Shown: positions 9,136 to 17,304 of the stretch, one piece after another
Layout of the letters: the number at the start of each line of letters is the position of its first letter
Numbering within the stretch: position 1 is the stretch's first letter
Origin: Kitasatospora sp. GAS204B
Lineage (GTDB): Bacteria > Actinomycetota > Actinomycetes > Streptomycetales > Streptomycetaceae
Assembly: GCF_029892155.1 (NCBI RefSeq)
Contig: NZ_JARZAG010000033.1
Span: 1-64,000, forward strand
Reading direction: 5' to 3'
Length of the DNA: 64,000 nucleotides
Notes under the pieces: model-generated
The model's input: only the letters and a program-made list of their open reading frames with translations
What the model was told of the DNA's origin: nothing
The model's database searches: none
Program-made: the position numbers and the translations under genes

Positions 9136-9312
9136 GACTCTCTCCTCGGGTTGCGGTCGGCGCGGTGGCGGCCGATCCGTCGGGGGGCTGTGCCAGTGGG
9201 GCCGCGGGCCCGGGCGCCGGGTGGCCGGGCTGGGCGGGACACGGTCCACTGGTGGGGAGCGTACGCCCCGGGGGGACGCGCGCGCGTGACCTCGCCAGAG
9301 TAGCCCGTTCCA

Positions 9313-9384
9313 TGCTGTTCTCGGCAGAGTCGTGCATGTATCGCAATGAAATCCGTGCTGTTTTCCGAGCCGCGCAACGAAATC
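9313..9384. promoter_or_regulatory. Direct repeats, candidate Lrp/AsnC operator
   Basis: Two interleaved direct repeats lie in the 298-bp divergent region. CGCAATGAAATC (9342-9353) and CGCAACGAAATC (9373-9384) differ by one base and are 31 bp apart. TGCTGTTCTC (9313) recurs as TGCTGTTTTC (9356). About three helical turns between copies fits a wrapping Lrp-type octamer. Binding is inferred. Confidence 0.45.
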
Positions 9385-9398
9385 AGCAGCGCAGGCAC

Positions 9399-9427
9399 TT
9401 GCGAACACTTCGTCGATCAGGCACAGT
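9399..9427 (+). promoter_or_regulatory. Predicted promoter of the lrp-aminotransferase pair
   Basis: TTGCGA (9399-9404), a 17-bp spacer and CACAGT (9422-9427). The -10 box ends 6 nt before GTG 9434, so the message is probably leaderless. It lies directly downstream of the direct repeats. Confidence 0.5.
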
Positions 9428-9433
9428 GGCCGC

Positions 9434-9907
9434 GTGGCCAACCGCGACCGGAACAGCAGCGTTCCCCTCGACTCCGTCTCCAAGGCGATCATCGAGCAGC
9501 TGCAGGAGGACGGCCGCCGGGCTTACGCGACCATCGGCAAGGCCGTCGGCCTCTCCGAGGCCGCCGTCCGGCAGCGGGTCCAGAAGCTGCTCGACCAGGG
9601 CGTGATGCAGATCGTCGCCGTCACCGACCCGCTGACCGTCGGATTCACCCGACAGGCGATGGTCGGGATCACCGTCGAAGGTGACATCGAGCCGATCGCC
9701 GACGCACTGGCCGCCATGGACGAGGTCGACTACGTGGTCTGCACCGCGGGCTCGTTCGACCTGCTGGCCGAGCTGGTGTGCGAGGACGACGAGCACCTGC
9801 TCGAAATGATCAACAAGCGAATCCGTGCGCTTCCCGGCGTGCGGAGGACCGAGAGCTTCGTTTACCTGAAGCTCCGGAAACAGACCTACACCTGGGGCAC
9901 CCGATGA
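9434..9907 (+). CDS. Lrp/AsnC-family transcriptional regulator
   Basis: 157 residues. An N-terminal helix-turn-helix (about 13-60, with RRAYATIGKAVGLSEAAVRQR) and a C-terminal effector-binding RAM/AsnC ligand domain (about 75-150). It starts at GTG with no Shine-Dalgarno sequence but a well-spaced promoter. The stop codon overlaps the start of the next aminotransferase (ATGA), so the two are translationally coupled. Probably an autoregulated local controller of the flanking amine-catabolic genes; the ligand is likely an amino acid or amine, which is inference. Confidence 0.9.
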   Translation: MANRDRNSSVPLDSVSKAIIEQLQEDGRRAYATIGKAVGLSEAAVRQRVQKLLDQGVMQIVAVTDPLTVGFTRQAMVGITVEGDIEPIADALAAMDEVDYVVCTAGSFDLLAELVCEDDEHLLEMINKRIRALPGVRRTESFVYLKLRKQTYTWGTR

Positions 9908-11298
9908 GCGCCGACCCGGCACCGAAGGACCTTTCGAAGACCGCCTACGACCACCTGTGGATGCACTTCACCCGCATGTCGTCGTACGAGAAGTCCCCCG
10001 TACCCACCATCGTCAAGGGCGAGGGCACCTACATCTGGGACTCCAACGGCAAGAAGTACCTCGACGGCCTGGCCGGCCTGTTCGTGGTGCAGGCCGGCCA
10101 CGGCCGCGAGGAGCTGGCCGAGGCCGCTGCCAAGCAGGCCAAGGAGCTCGCCTTCTTCCCCGTCTGGAGCTACGCGCACCCGAAGGCCGTGGAACTGGCC
10201 GAGCGCCTGGCCAACTACGCGCCGGGCGACCTGAACAAGGTCTTCTTCTCCACCGGTGGCGGCGAGGCGGTCGAGACCGCCTGGAAGCTCGCCAAGCAGT
10301 ACTTCAAGCTGACCGGCAAGCCGACCAAGTACAAGGTCATCTCCCGCGCGGTCGCCTACCACGGCACCCCGCAGGGCGCCCTGTCGATCACCGGCCTGCC
10401 GGGCCTGAAGGCCCCGTTCGAGCCGCTGGTGCCGGGCACCCACAAGGCCCCGAACACCAACATCTACCGCGCCCCGGCGTTCCTCCAGGGCCCCGACGGC
10501 ACGGTGGACCCGGAGGCCTACGGCCGCTGGTGCGCCGACGAGATCGAGGTCGCGATCCTCAACGAGGGCGCCGAGACCGTCGCCGCCGTCTTCGTCGAGC
10601 CGGTGCAGAACGCCGGTGGCTGCTTCCCGCCGCCGCCCGGGTACTTCCAGCGGCTGCGCGAGATCTGCGACCGGCACGACGTGCTGCTCGTCTCGGACGA
10701 GGTCATCTGCGCCTTCGGCCGGCTGGGCACCATGTTCGGCGCCGACAAGTTCGGCTACCAGCCCGACATGATCACCTGCGCCAAGGGCATGACCTCGGGT
10801 TACTCCCCGATCGGCGCCACGATCATCTCGGACCGCCTGGCCGAGCCGTTCTACAAGGGCGACAACACCTTCCTGCACGGCTACACCTTCGGCGGCCACC
10901 CGGTCTCCTCGGCGGTCGCGCTGGCCAACCTGGACATCTTCGAGCGCGAGGGCCTCAACCAGAAGGTCCTCGACAACGAGGCGAACTTCCTCGGCACCCT
11001 GAACAAGCTGCGCGACCTGCCGATCGTCGGCGACGTGCGCGGCAACGGGTACTTCTACGGCATCGAGCTGGTCAAGGACAAGGTCACCAAGGAGTCGTTC
11101 AACGACGACGAGGTGGAGCGCGTGCTCTACGGCTTCCTGTCGAAGGCGCTCTTCGACAACGGCCTGTACTGCCGCGCCGACGACCGTGGCGACCCGGTCA
11201 TCCAGCTGGCCCCGCCGCTGATCTCCGACCAGTCGACCTTCGACGAGATCGAGCAGATCCTGCGGACCAGCCTCACCGACGCGTGGGCCAAGATCTGA
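9904..11298 (+). CDS. Class III aminotransferase, SpuC/GABA-transaminase-like
   Basis: A 464-residue PLP enzyme. The Schiff-base lysine is near 294 (DMITCAKGMTSG), the cofactor aspartate near 265 (LLVSDEVICAFGR) and FFSTGGGEAVETAWKLA near 114-130. The sequence resembles putrescine- or omega-amino-acid:pyruvate aminotransferases more than dedicated E. coli GabT. It would deaminate putrescine or a related omega-amine to the aldehyde that the neighbouring dehydrogenases oxidise. ATG 9904 overlaps the lrp stop by 4 bp. A strong intrinsic terminator follows. The substrate cannot be fixed from sequence: GABA, putrescine and beta-alanine are all possible. Confidence 0.88.
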   Translation: MSADPAPKDLSKTAYDHLWMHFTRMSSYEKSPVPTIVKGEGTYIWDSNGKKYLDGLAGLFVVQAGHGREELAEAAAKQAKELAFFPVWSYAHPKAVELAERLANYAPGDLNKVFFSTGGGEAVETAWKLAKQYFKLTGKPTKYKVISRAVAYHGTPQGALSITGLPGLKAPFEPLVPGTHKAPNTNIYRAPAFLQGPDGTVDPEAYGRWCADEIEVAILNEGAETVAAVFVEPVQNAGGCFPPPPGYFQRLREICDRHDVLLVSDEVICAFGRLGTMFGADKFGYQPDMITCAKGMTSGYSPIGATIISDRLAEPFYKGDNTFLHGYTFGGHPVSSAVALANLDIFEREGLNQKVLDNEANFLGTLNKLRDLPIVGDVRGNGYFYGIELVKDKVTKESFNDDEVERVLYGFLSKALFDNGLYCRADDRGDPVIQLAPPLISDQSTFDEIEQILRTSLTDAWAKI

Positions 11299-11327
11299 TC
11301 GCCAAGGCGATCTGACCCACCCTCGCC

Positions 11328-11389
11328 CCGCGGGGCGGTCCCGCGCAGCCTCCTCCTCAGGGCTGCCGGGACCGCCCCGCGGTGTTTTT
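11328..11389 (+). terminator. Intrinsic terminator after the aminotransferase
   Basis: A 16-bp perfect outer stem (11328-11343 with 11367-11382), one bulged C, a further 6-bp inner stem (GCAGCC/GGCTGC) and a 10-nt loop. TGTTTTT follows. One of the most classical terminators in the window. Confidence 0.9.
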
Positions 11390-11558
11390 CCCACTGATCT
11401 GCTGATAGTTCGTCCGGGTTTACCCCAGCTGGACCCCGTGTGCCGCAACCGCAACACGACCTTGTCGTTCTAATCTGACGACTGTCATTCCCCTGCCCCG
11501 TGCAGCACCCGCGGTGCGGCACCCGGGCAGAGCTCTCTCGGACCGGCGGAGGAATTCC

Positions 11559-12284
11559 ATGTCAGCGGCCCCGCCCGACAACGACGTGCTGTGGGCCCGG
11601 GGGATCGTCAAGTCCCACCAGGGGACCCCGGCGCTGCGGGACGTCTCGATCGCGGTCCGGGAGGGCGAGGTGCTCGCCATCACCGGTGCCCGCGGCTGCG
11701 GCAAGTCCACCCTGCTCGGCTGCCTCTCGGCGCTGCTGCCGGTGGACTCCGGGGAGGTCTGGTTCAACAGCTCACCGGTCCACACGCTCAGCCGGGCCGG
11801 GCGGGAGAAGCTGCGCCGCGACCGGTTCGGCTTCGTCGGCTCACAGCCCCACCTGGTCCCGGAGCTGACGGCCCGGGAGAACGTCGCCCTGCCCCTGCTG
11901 CTCGCCGGGGCCGGCCACAAGGCCTCCTACAGCGCCGCCGACGACTGGTTGGAGCGGCTCGACGTGACCGACAGCGCCAAGCGCCGCCCCGCCGAGCTGG
12001 TCCAGAGCCAGCGCCAGCGGATCGCAGTGGCCCGCGCGCTGGCCCCGCTCCCCCGGGTGGTCTTCGCCGACGACCCGACCGCGCCACTGCACCGCGAGGC
12101 CCAGGACCAGGTGCTGCGGATACTGACCAGCGCGGCCCGCTCCCACCAGCTCACCCTGGTGCTGGCCACCCACGACCCGGAACTCGCCAAGTACGCGGAC
12201 CGGACGGTGGCCCTGGTCGACGGCCGCACCCCCGCTCCGGCCACCCCGGTACGGCGCGCGGCGGCAGTGGTGGCCGGGCAGTGA
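11559..12284 (+). CDS. ABC transporter ATP-binding protein with degenerate motifs
   Basis: 241 residues, the length of a LolD/MacB-type ATPase. The Walker A motif is GARGCGKST (43-51) and a Q-loop glutamine is near 96. The LSGGQ signature is degraded to LVQSQRQR (about 147-154). In Walker B the usual catalytic glutamate is an aspartate (VVFADDPT, Asp172). The H-loop histidine (LATHD) is kept. Nucleotide binding looks intact but hydrolysis may be slow or absent. ATG 11559 has a GGAGGAA box at ideal spacing. The membrane protein 60 bp downstream is its likely partner. Transported substrate unknown. Confidence 0.85.
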   Translation: MSAAPPDNDVLWARGIVKSHQGTPALRDVSIAVREGEVLAITGARGCGKSTLLGCLSALLPVDSGEVWFNSSPVHTLSRAGREKLRRDRFGFVGSQPHLVPELTARENVALPLLLAGAGHKASYSAADDWLERLDVTDSAKRRPAELVQSQRQRIAVARALAPLPRVVFADDPTAPLHREAQDQVLRILTSAARSHQLTLVLATHDPELAKYADRTVALVDGRTPAPATPVRRAAAVVAGQ

Positions 12285-12344
12285 ACAGCCCCGTGCCGGG
12301 CAGCCGCCCAGCCCTCGCGCTCTGACGGACTGAAGGACTATCAG

Positions 12345-13502
12345 GTGTTCTATCTCCGCCTGGTCAGGGGATACCGGGTCCTGGACCTGGGCCGCTGGCT
12401 GCTCACCGCCACGGCGGCCGCCGTGGTGGCCGCCTTCCTGCTGCGGGCGCTCGGCCGCGCCCTGAGCGACCCGCCCGGCGCGCACGCCACGCTGGAGCGG
12501 CTGCTCTGGTGCCTGCCACCGCTGCTGGCGATCGGCTGGTTCACGGCCATCGCGGCCCGCGCGCTGCCCACCCAGCGGCCCGAGCGGATGGCCGGGCTGA
12601 CCGCCGCCGGTGCCGGGCCGCGGTGGATCCGGCTGCTGATCGCCGGTGAGCTGGCGCTCGCCTGCGCGCTGGGCGCGGTGGCCACGCTGCTGCTCTTCCT
12701 GGTGCTGCGCAACAACATCGCGGGGCCGAGCCTGGCCCCCGAGCTGGGCATGGGCGTGCCACTGCCGCCCGCCGCACCGGTGGCCCTGCTCGCGCTGCTC
12801 CCGCTGGCCGGCGGCCTGGCCGCAGCCGCCGCGGTCCGCCCCGGTGAGCGGCTGCCCGGCGGCGAGGAGCCGGACCGGGCCCGCCACTTCGGGCCGGTGC
12901 GCACCTCGGCGGCCGTCCTGCTGACGATCGGCGGCATCCTCACCGAGCTCTACGCGCTGCGCCCCGCCGCGGCCTACGACCCGCGCACCCTGGGACTGCC
13001 CGCCGACCTCGGCCACACCAACGCCGCGCTGCTGGGCGGCTGGGCGGTGGCCACCCTGGGCCTGGCGCTGCTGACCGGACCGCTGCTGGCCGGCACCGGG
13101 TGGCTGCTGGCGCTCGGCCGCCCCAGCCCGCAGCGGCTGCTGGCCGGACGCGGGCTGACCGGCGCGGCGCGTGAGCTGAGCGCGCCGCTGGCGATGCTGG
13201 CCTTCACCGTGGCGGTGGTGCTGACCTCGGTCCGGCACTGGGTGGCGCCGGGAGCCGAGGGCACCGGGCTGCTGCCGGCCGCCGAGGCACTGCTGACCAC
13301 CGGCTGCATGGTGGGGGCGGTGCTGGCCCGGCTGGCCGAGCTGCGAGCCCTGCGCCGCCCCGGCAGCACCGCGCTCCTGCGCCTCGGTGCCTCGCCCCGA
13401 CTGCTCTTCGGCGCCGCGATGCTGCGCTGGGCGGCCGCCGGCAGCGTGGTGCTGGCCACCGGCGCACTGACCGCGGTGCTGGGCGCCGGGATGCTGACCT
13501 GA
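12345..13502 (+). CDS. Multi-pass membrane protein, ABC permease-like
   Basis: 385 residues with several hydrophobic segments (about 20-45, 100-125, 145-170, 190-210, 225-255, 280-300, 315-335 and 355-380). It starts at GTG after an AAGGA sequence. The position directly behind an ATPase of MacB/LolD type suggests an FtsX-like permease. However, it is shorter than most such permeases and I see no clear large extracellular domain. Substrate unknown. It ends 10 bp from the convergent rlmN gene. Confidence 0.8.
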   Translation: MFYLRLVRGYRVLDLGRWLLTATAAAVVAAFLLRALGRALSDPPGAHATLERLLWCLPPLLAIGWFTAIAARALPTQRPERMAGLTAAGAGPRWIRLLIAGELALACALGAVATLLLFLVLRNNIAGPSLAPELGMGVPLPPAAPVALLALLPLAGGLAAAAAVRPGERLPGGEEPDRARHFGPVRTSAAVLLTIGGILTELYALRPAAAYDPRTLGLPADLGHTNAALLGGWAVATLGLALLTGPLLAGTGWLLALGRPSPQRLLAGRGLTGAARELSAPLAMLAFTVAVVLTSVRHWVAPGAEGTGLLPAAEALLTTGCMVGAVLARLAELRALRRPGSTALLRLGASPRLLFGAAMLRWAAAGSVVLATGALTAVLGAGMLT

Positions 13503-13512
13503 GGGCTCGCCG

Positions 13513-14613
13513 TCAGCCGGCGGCCGCGAGCTGACCGCAGGCGCCGTCGATCTCCTGGCCACGGGTGTCGCGCACCGTGGTGGGCACGCCGTGCGCCTCC
13601 AGCCGGCGGACGAACTCGCGCTCGTCCTCGGGCCGGGAGGCGGTCCACTTGGATCCCGGTGTGGGGTTCAGCGGGATGAGGTTGACGTGCACCCGGTGGT
13701 TCTTGATCAGCCGGCCGAGCAGGTCGGCCCGCCAGGCCTGGTCGTTGATGTCCTTGATCAGCGCGTACTCGATGGAGATCCGCCGACCGGACTTCTCCGC
13801 GTAGTTCCACGCGGCGTCCAGCACCTCGGCGACCTTCCAGCGGGTGTTGACCGGCACCAGCTCGTCACGCAGCTCGTCGTCCGGCGCGTGCAGCGAGAGC
13901 GCCAGGCGGCAGCTCAGGCCCTCGTCGGCCAGTCGGTTCATGGCCGGCACCAGGCCGACGGTGGAGACCGTGATGCCGCGCTGGGAGAGGCCGAAGCCGT
14001 CGGGCGCCGGGTCGGTCAGGCGGCGGATCGCGGCCAGCACCCGGTTGTAGTTGGCCAGCGGCTCACCCATGCCCATGAAGACCACGTTGCTCAGCCGCGC
14101 CTCGCCGCCCGGGATCTCACCGGCCTTCAGCGCCCGCATGCCGGCCGCGATCTGCTCGACGATCTCGGCGGTGGACAGGTTGCGGGTGAGCCCGGCCTGG
14201 CCGGTGGCGCAGAACGGGCAGTTCATCCCGCAGCCGGCCTGCGAGCTGATGCACATGGTCACCCGGTCGGGGTAGCGCATCAGCACCGACTCGACCAGGG
14301 TGCCGTCGAAGAGCTTCCAGAGCGTCTTGCGGGTCGTGTCCTCGTCGCACGAGACGTGTCGGACCACCGACATCAGCTCGGGCAGCAGCGCGTCGGCCAG
14401 CTTCTCGCGGCCGGCCGCCGGGATGTCCGTCCAGGAGGCGGGGTCGGCGGAGAGCCGGCCGAAGTAGTGGTTGGCCAGCTGCTTGGCGCGGAACGGCTGC
14501 TCGCCCAGCTCGGCGACGACCTCCTTGCGCTCGGCGGGGCTGAGGTCGGCGAGGTGTCGCGGGGGCTTGGCGCCACGCGGCGCGACAAAGGTGAGTTCTC
14601 CGGGTGCAGGCAT
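13513..14613 (-). CDS. rlmN: Dual-specificity 23S rRNA/tRNA adenine-C2 methyltransferase RlmN
   Basis: A radical SAM enzyme that methylates C2 of A2503 in 23S rRNA and A37 in some tRNAs, affecting translational accuracy. 366 residues. The [4Fe-4S] motif CGMNCPFC is near residues 124-131. The second conserved cysteine required for methyl transfer lies near the C terminus (VRDTRGQEIDGACGQL). It follows cdsA with a 75-bp gap. No clear Shine-Dalgarno sequence precedes ATG 14613. Confidence 0.95.
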   Translation of the reverse strand: MPAPGELTFVAPRGAKPPRHLADLSPAERKEVVAELGEQPFRAKQLANHYFGRLSADPASWTDIPAAGREKLADALLPELMSVVRHVSCDEDTTRKTLWKLFDGTLVESVLMRYPDRVTMCISSQAGCGMNCPFCATGQAGLTRNLSTAEIVEQIAAGMRALKAGEIPGGEARLSNVVFMGMGEPLANYNRVLAAIRRLTDPAPDGFGLSQRGITVSTVGLVPAMNRLADEGLSCRLALSLHAPDDELRDELVPVNTRWKVAEVLDAAWNYAEKSGRRISIEYALIKDINDQAWRADLLGRLIKNHRVHVNLIPLNPTPGSKWTASRPEDEREFVRRLEAHGVPTTVRDTRGQEIDGACGQLAAAG

Positions 14614-14688
14614 GGTTCAACCAGTGTCGCAGATGCGCGAAGGCCCCGGCCGGCGGTGCCGTCCAGGGCCCTGCTGCCAAGCTGGTCG

Positions 14689-15648
14689 TCAGCTGCCGAC
14701 GAAGGCCGCCAGCAGCAGCCAGACCACCGGAGCGGTCGGCAGCAGCGAGTCCAGCCGGTCCATGATCCCGCCGTGCCCGGGCAGCAGCGTCCCCATGTCC
14801 TTGATGCCCAGATCACGCTTGATCATCGACTCGACCAGGTCGCCCAGGGTCGCGATGACCGCCGCGCAGCCACCCAGGATCAGGCCCTGCCACCAGTGGC
14901 CGTCGTCGATGATCCACTGCATCAGCAGCGCGCCGGCCAGCATCGACAGGCCGATCCCGCCGGCCAGTCCCTCACGGGTCTTGCCGGGGCTGATCGTCGG
15001 CGCCAGCTTGTTGCGGCCGAACTTGTAACCGACCGCGTAGGCCCCGGTGTCACTGCAGATGGTGACCACCAGGAAGAGCACGATCCGCTGCGGGCCGTCG
15101 TGGGCGGCGAGCATCAGCGCCACGAAGGTCGCCAGGAAGGGCACGTAGAAGGCGGTGAAGACACCCGCCGTTATGTCGCGCAGGTAGTTCTCCGGCGGCT
15201 TGGTCATCCGCCAGATCATCAGTGCCAGCGCGGTGAGGGCCAGCGCGGCCGCCGCGCCCTGCGGGCCGATCCAGTAACCGGTCGTCAGCATGGCCACGCC
15301 GCCCAGCAGCAGCGGGACCTGCGCGACGTGGATCTCCTTGCGCTCGGCCAGCCGGCTGGTCAGCTCCCAGCTGCCGACCGAGGCCGCCGCGACCACGACG
15401 AACAGGAAGAGCACCTTGACCACGAAGAGCGAAGCGATGATCACCGCCCCCAGGCCCAGCCCCACCCCTATCGCGGCGGGGAGGTTGCGGCCGCCGCGCT
15501 GCTTGCGGGGCTGCTGCGGCTCGGGCTGGGCCACCGGACTCTCCTGCGCTGGGGGTCGGGGCCCCCGGTCCACCAACGGCGAGCGCGGTGTCACGGGGGT
15601 CTGCGGGGAAGCGCCCCTCTCGCCGGGGGCCATGGGGGCATCGTTCAT
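14689..15648 (-). CDS. cdsA: Phosphatidate cytidylyltransferase
   Basis: Makes CDP-diacylglycerol from phosphatidate and CTP, the branch point of phospholipid synthesis, in the membrane. 319 residues with about eight transmembrane segments after a Pro/Arg-rich cytoplasmic tail (about 1-55). The family signature is present near the C terminus (SMIKRDLGIKDMG then LLPGHGGIMDRLDSLL). The ATG overlaps the frr stop by one base (TGATG), which indicates translational coupling. Confidence 0.95.
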   Translation of the reverse strand: MNDAPMAPGERGASPQTPVTPRSPLVDRGPRPPAQESPVAQPEPQQPRKQRGGRNLPAAIGVGLGLGAVIIASLFVVKVLFLFVVVAAASVGSWELTSRLAERKEIHVAQVPLLLGGVAMLTTGYWIGPQGAAAALALTALALMIWRMTKPPENYLRDITAGVFTAFYVPFLATFVALMLAAHDGPQRIVLFLVVTICSDTGAYAVGYKFGRNKLAPTISPGKTREGLAGGIGLSMLAGALLMQWIIDDGHWWQGLILGGCAAVIATLGDLVESMIKRDLGIKDMGTLLPGHGGIMDRLDSLLPTAPVVWLLLAAFVGS

Positions 15649-16205
15649 CAGACTTCGAGCAGCTCGGCTTCCTTGTGCTTCAGCAGCTCGTCCACCTGCG
15701 CGACGTACTTCGCGGTGGTGTCGTCGAGCTCCTTCTCCGCGCGACGGCCCTCGTCCTCGCCGATCTCGCCGTCCTTGACCAGCTTGTCGAAGGCGTCCTT
15801 GGCCTTGCGGCGGATGGTCCGGATGGAGATCTTGGCGTCCTCGCCCTTGCCGCGGGCGACCTTGATGTACTCCCGGCGGCGCTCCTCGGTCAGCTGCGGG
15901 AACGTCACCCGGATGATGTTGCCGTCGTTGGACGGGTTGACGCCCAGGTCGGAGTCACGGATCGCCTGCTCGATGTTGCGCAGCGCGCTCTTGTCGAACG
16001 GGGTGATGACCGCCATCCGCGGCTCCGGCACGGAGAACGAGGCGAGCTGGTTGATCGGGGTCGGGGCGTCGTAGTACATCGCGACGATCTTGTTGAACAT
16101 CGCCGGGTGGGCCCGGCCGGTGCGGATGGCGGCGAAGTCGTCCTTGGCGACGGCGACGGCCTTCTCCATCTTCTCCTCGGCCTCGAGGAGGGTCTCTTCG
16201 ATCAC
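15648..16205 (-). CDS. frr: Ribosome recycling factor
   Basis: Splits post-termination ribosomes together with EF-G. The 185-residue length is exactly typical, beginning VIEETLLEAEEKMEKAV. It starts at GTG 16205 with AGGGAG 8 nt upstream; a longer in-frame start is not needed. It lies between pyrH and cdsA in the conserved rpsB-tsf-pyrH-frr-cdsA order. Its stop overlaps the cdsA start. Confidence 0.96.
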   Translation of the reverse strand: MIEETLLEAEEKMEKAVAVAKDDFAAIRTGRAHPAMFNKIVAMYYDAPTPINQLASFSVPEPRMAVITPFDKSALRNIEQAIRDSDLGVNPSNDGNIIRVTFPQLTEERRREYIKVARGKGEDAKISIRTIRRKAKDAFDKLVKDGEIGEDEGRRAEKELDDTTAKYVAQVDELLKHKEAELLEV

Positions 16206-16281
16206 AGTCTGCTCCCTGTCCGGTTGCCTCGTGGCGTACTGAAATGCCCCACCGTCGCGGGGCGGCGGCGCTGCTGCTTGC

Positions 16282-17037
16282 TCAGGCCCGGACGGAATCC
16301 TGGCTGATGAGTGTGCCGATCTTCTCACTCTTCACCGCGCGAGCGATATTGCCCTCCGCGAGCAGCTCGAAGACCAGGATCGGCAGGCCGTTGTCCTTGC
16401 ACAGGGTGATCGCGGTCAGGTCGGCGACCTTGAGATCACGCGAGATCACCTCGGAGTACTCCAGCGCGTCGAAACGCACCGCGTCCGGGTTCGTCTTGGG
16501 GTCCGAGTCGTAGACGCCGTCGACGCCGTTCTTGCCCATCAGCAGCACCTCGGCGTGGATCTCCAGGGCGCGCTGCACGGCGGTGGTGTCGGTGGAGAAG
16601 TACGGCATGCCCATGCCCGCACCGAAGATGACCACGCGGCCCTTCTCCAGGTGCCGGATCGCCCGAAGCGGCAGGTAGGGCTCGGCGACCTGGCCCATGG
16701 TGATCGCGGTCTGGACCCGGGTCTCGATGCCTTCCTTCATCAGGAAGTCCTGCAGCGCCAGGCAGTTCATCACGGTGCCGAGCATGCCCATGTAGTCCGA
16801 GCGGGCCCGGTCCATGCCGCGGACCTGCAGCTCGGCGCCGCGGAAGAAGTTGCCGCCGCCGATGACCACCGCGACCTCGGTGCCCTGCCGGACCACCGTG
16901 GCGATCTCGCGAGCGATCTTGTGGACGACATCGGGGTCGACGCCGAGGCCGCCTCCGCCGGCGAACGCCTCACCGGACAGCTTGAGCAGAACGCGACGGC
17001 TGGTGCCGTCCTGCGCGGACTCCTGCGTCTTCTCCAT
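16282..17037 (-). CDS. pyrH: UMP kinase
   Basis: Phosphorylates UMP to UDP with ATP; an amino-acid-kinase-fold hexamer unique to bacteria and archaea. 251 residues. Nucleotide-binding motifs LLKLSGEAF (17-25), VVIGGGNFFRG near 57-67 and GKNGVDGVYDSDPK near 173-186 are intact. AAGGAGAA precedes ATG 17037. A terminator-like hairpin separates it from tsf, so it probably has its own promoter in the 267-bp gap. Confidence 0.96.
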   Translation of the reverse strand: MEKTQESAQDGTSRRVLLKLSGEAFAGGGGLGVDPDVVHKIAREIATVVRQGTEVAVVIGGGNFFRGAELQVRGMDRARSDYMGMLGTVMNCLALQDFLMKEGIETRVQTAITMGQVAEPYLPLRAIRHLEKGRVVIFGAGMGMPYFSTDTTAVQRALEIHAEVLLMGKNGVDGVYDSDPKTNPDAVRFDALEYSEVISRDLKVADLTAITLCKDNGLPILVFELLAEGNIARAVKSEKIGTLISQDSVRA

Positions 17038-17172
17038 CGACTTCTCCTTCTACACCTGCTGGTTCACAGGCTATTCACCTGCTGACTCGCGGGCCGGGGT
17101 GTGCGGCCCCCGGGCCCGGCTGCGCGGGCCGTCGGCCTTGCTGTGCGGCCGGGCCGCCCGCGCATACACGCA

Positions 17173-17226
17173 AGGAGGCCACTGCCGCGGGAACCGGTAC
17201 GGTCTCCTGCACGGCAATGGCCTCCT
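17173..17226 (-). terminator. Hairpin between tsf and pyrH
   Basis: A 15-bp stem with one mismatch (AGGAGGCCACTGCCG at 17173-17187 against 17212-17226) and a 24-nt loop, 79 bp beyond the tsf stop. Likely terminator or attenuator of the rpsB-tsf transcript. Confidence 0.7.
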
Positions 17227-17304
17227 CGTCGTTCTGGTGCCGACTCACTGGAGTCCAGCTGCGGCGGCGGTTCCTACCTTAGGCGGGAACCAGGTGAACG
17301 TGGG

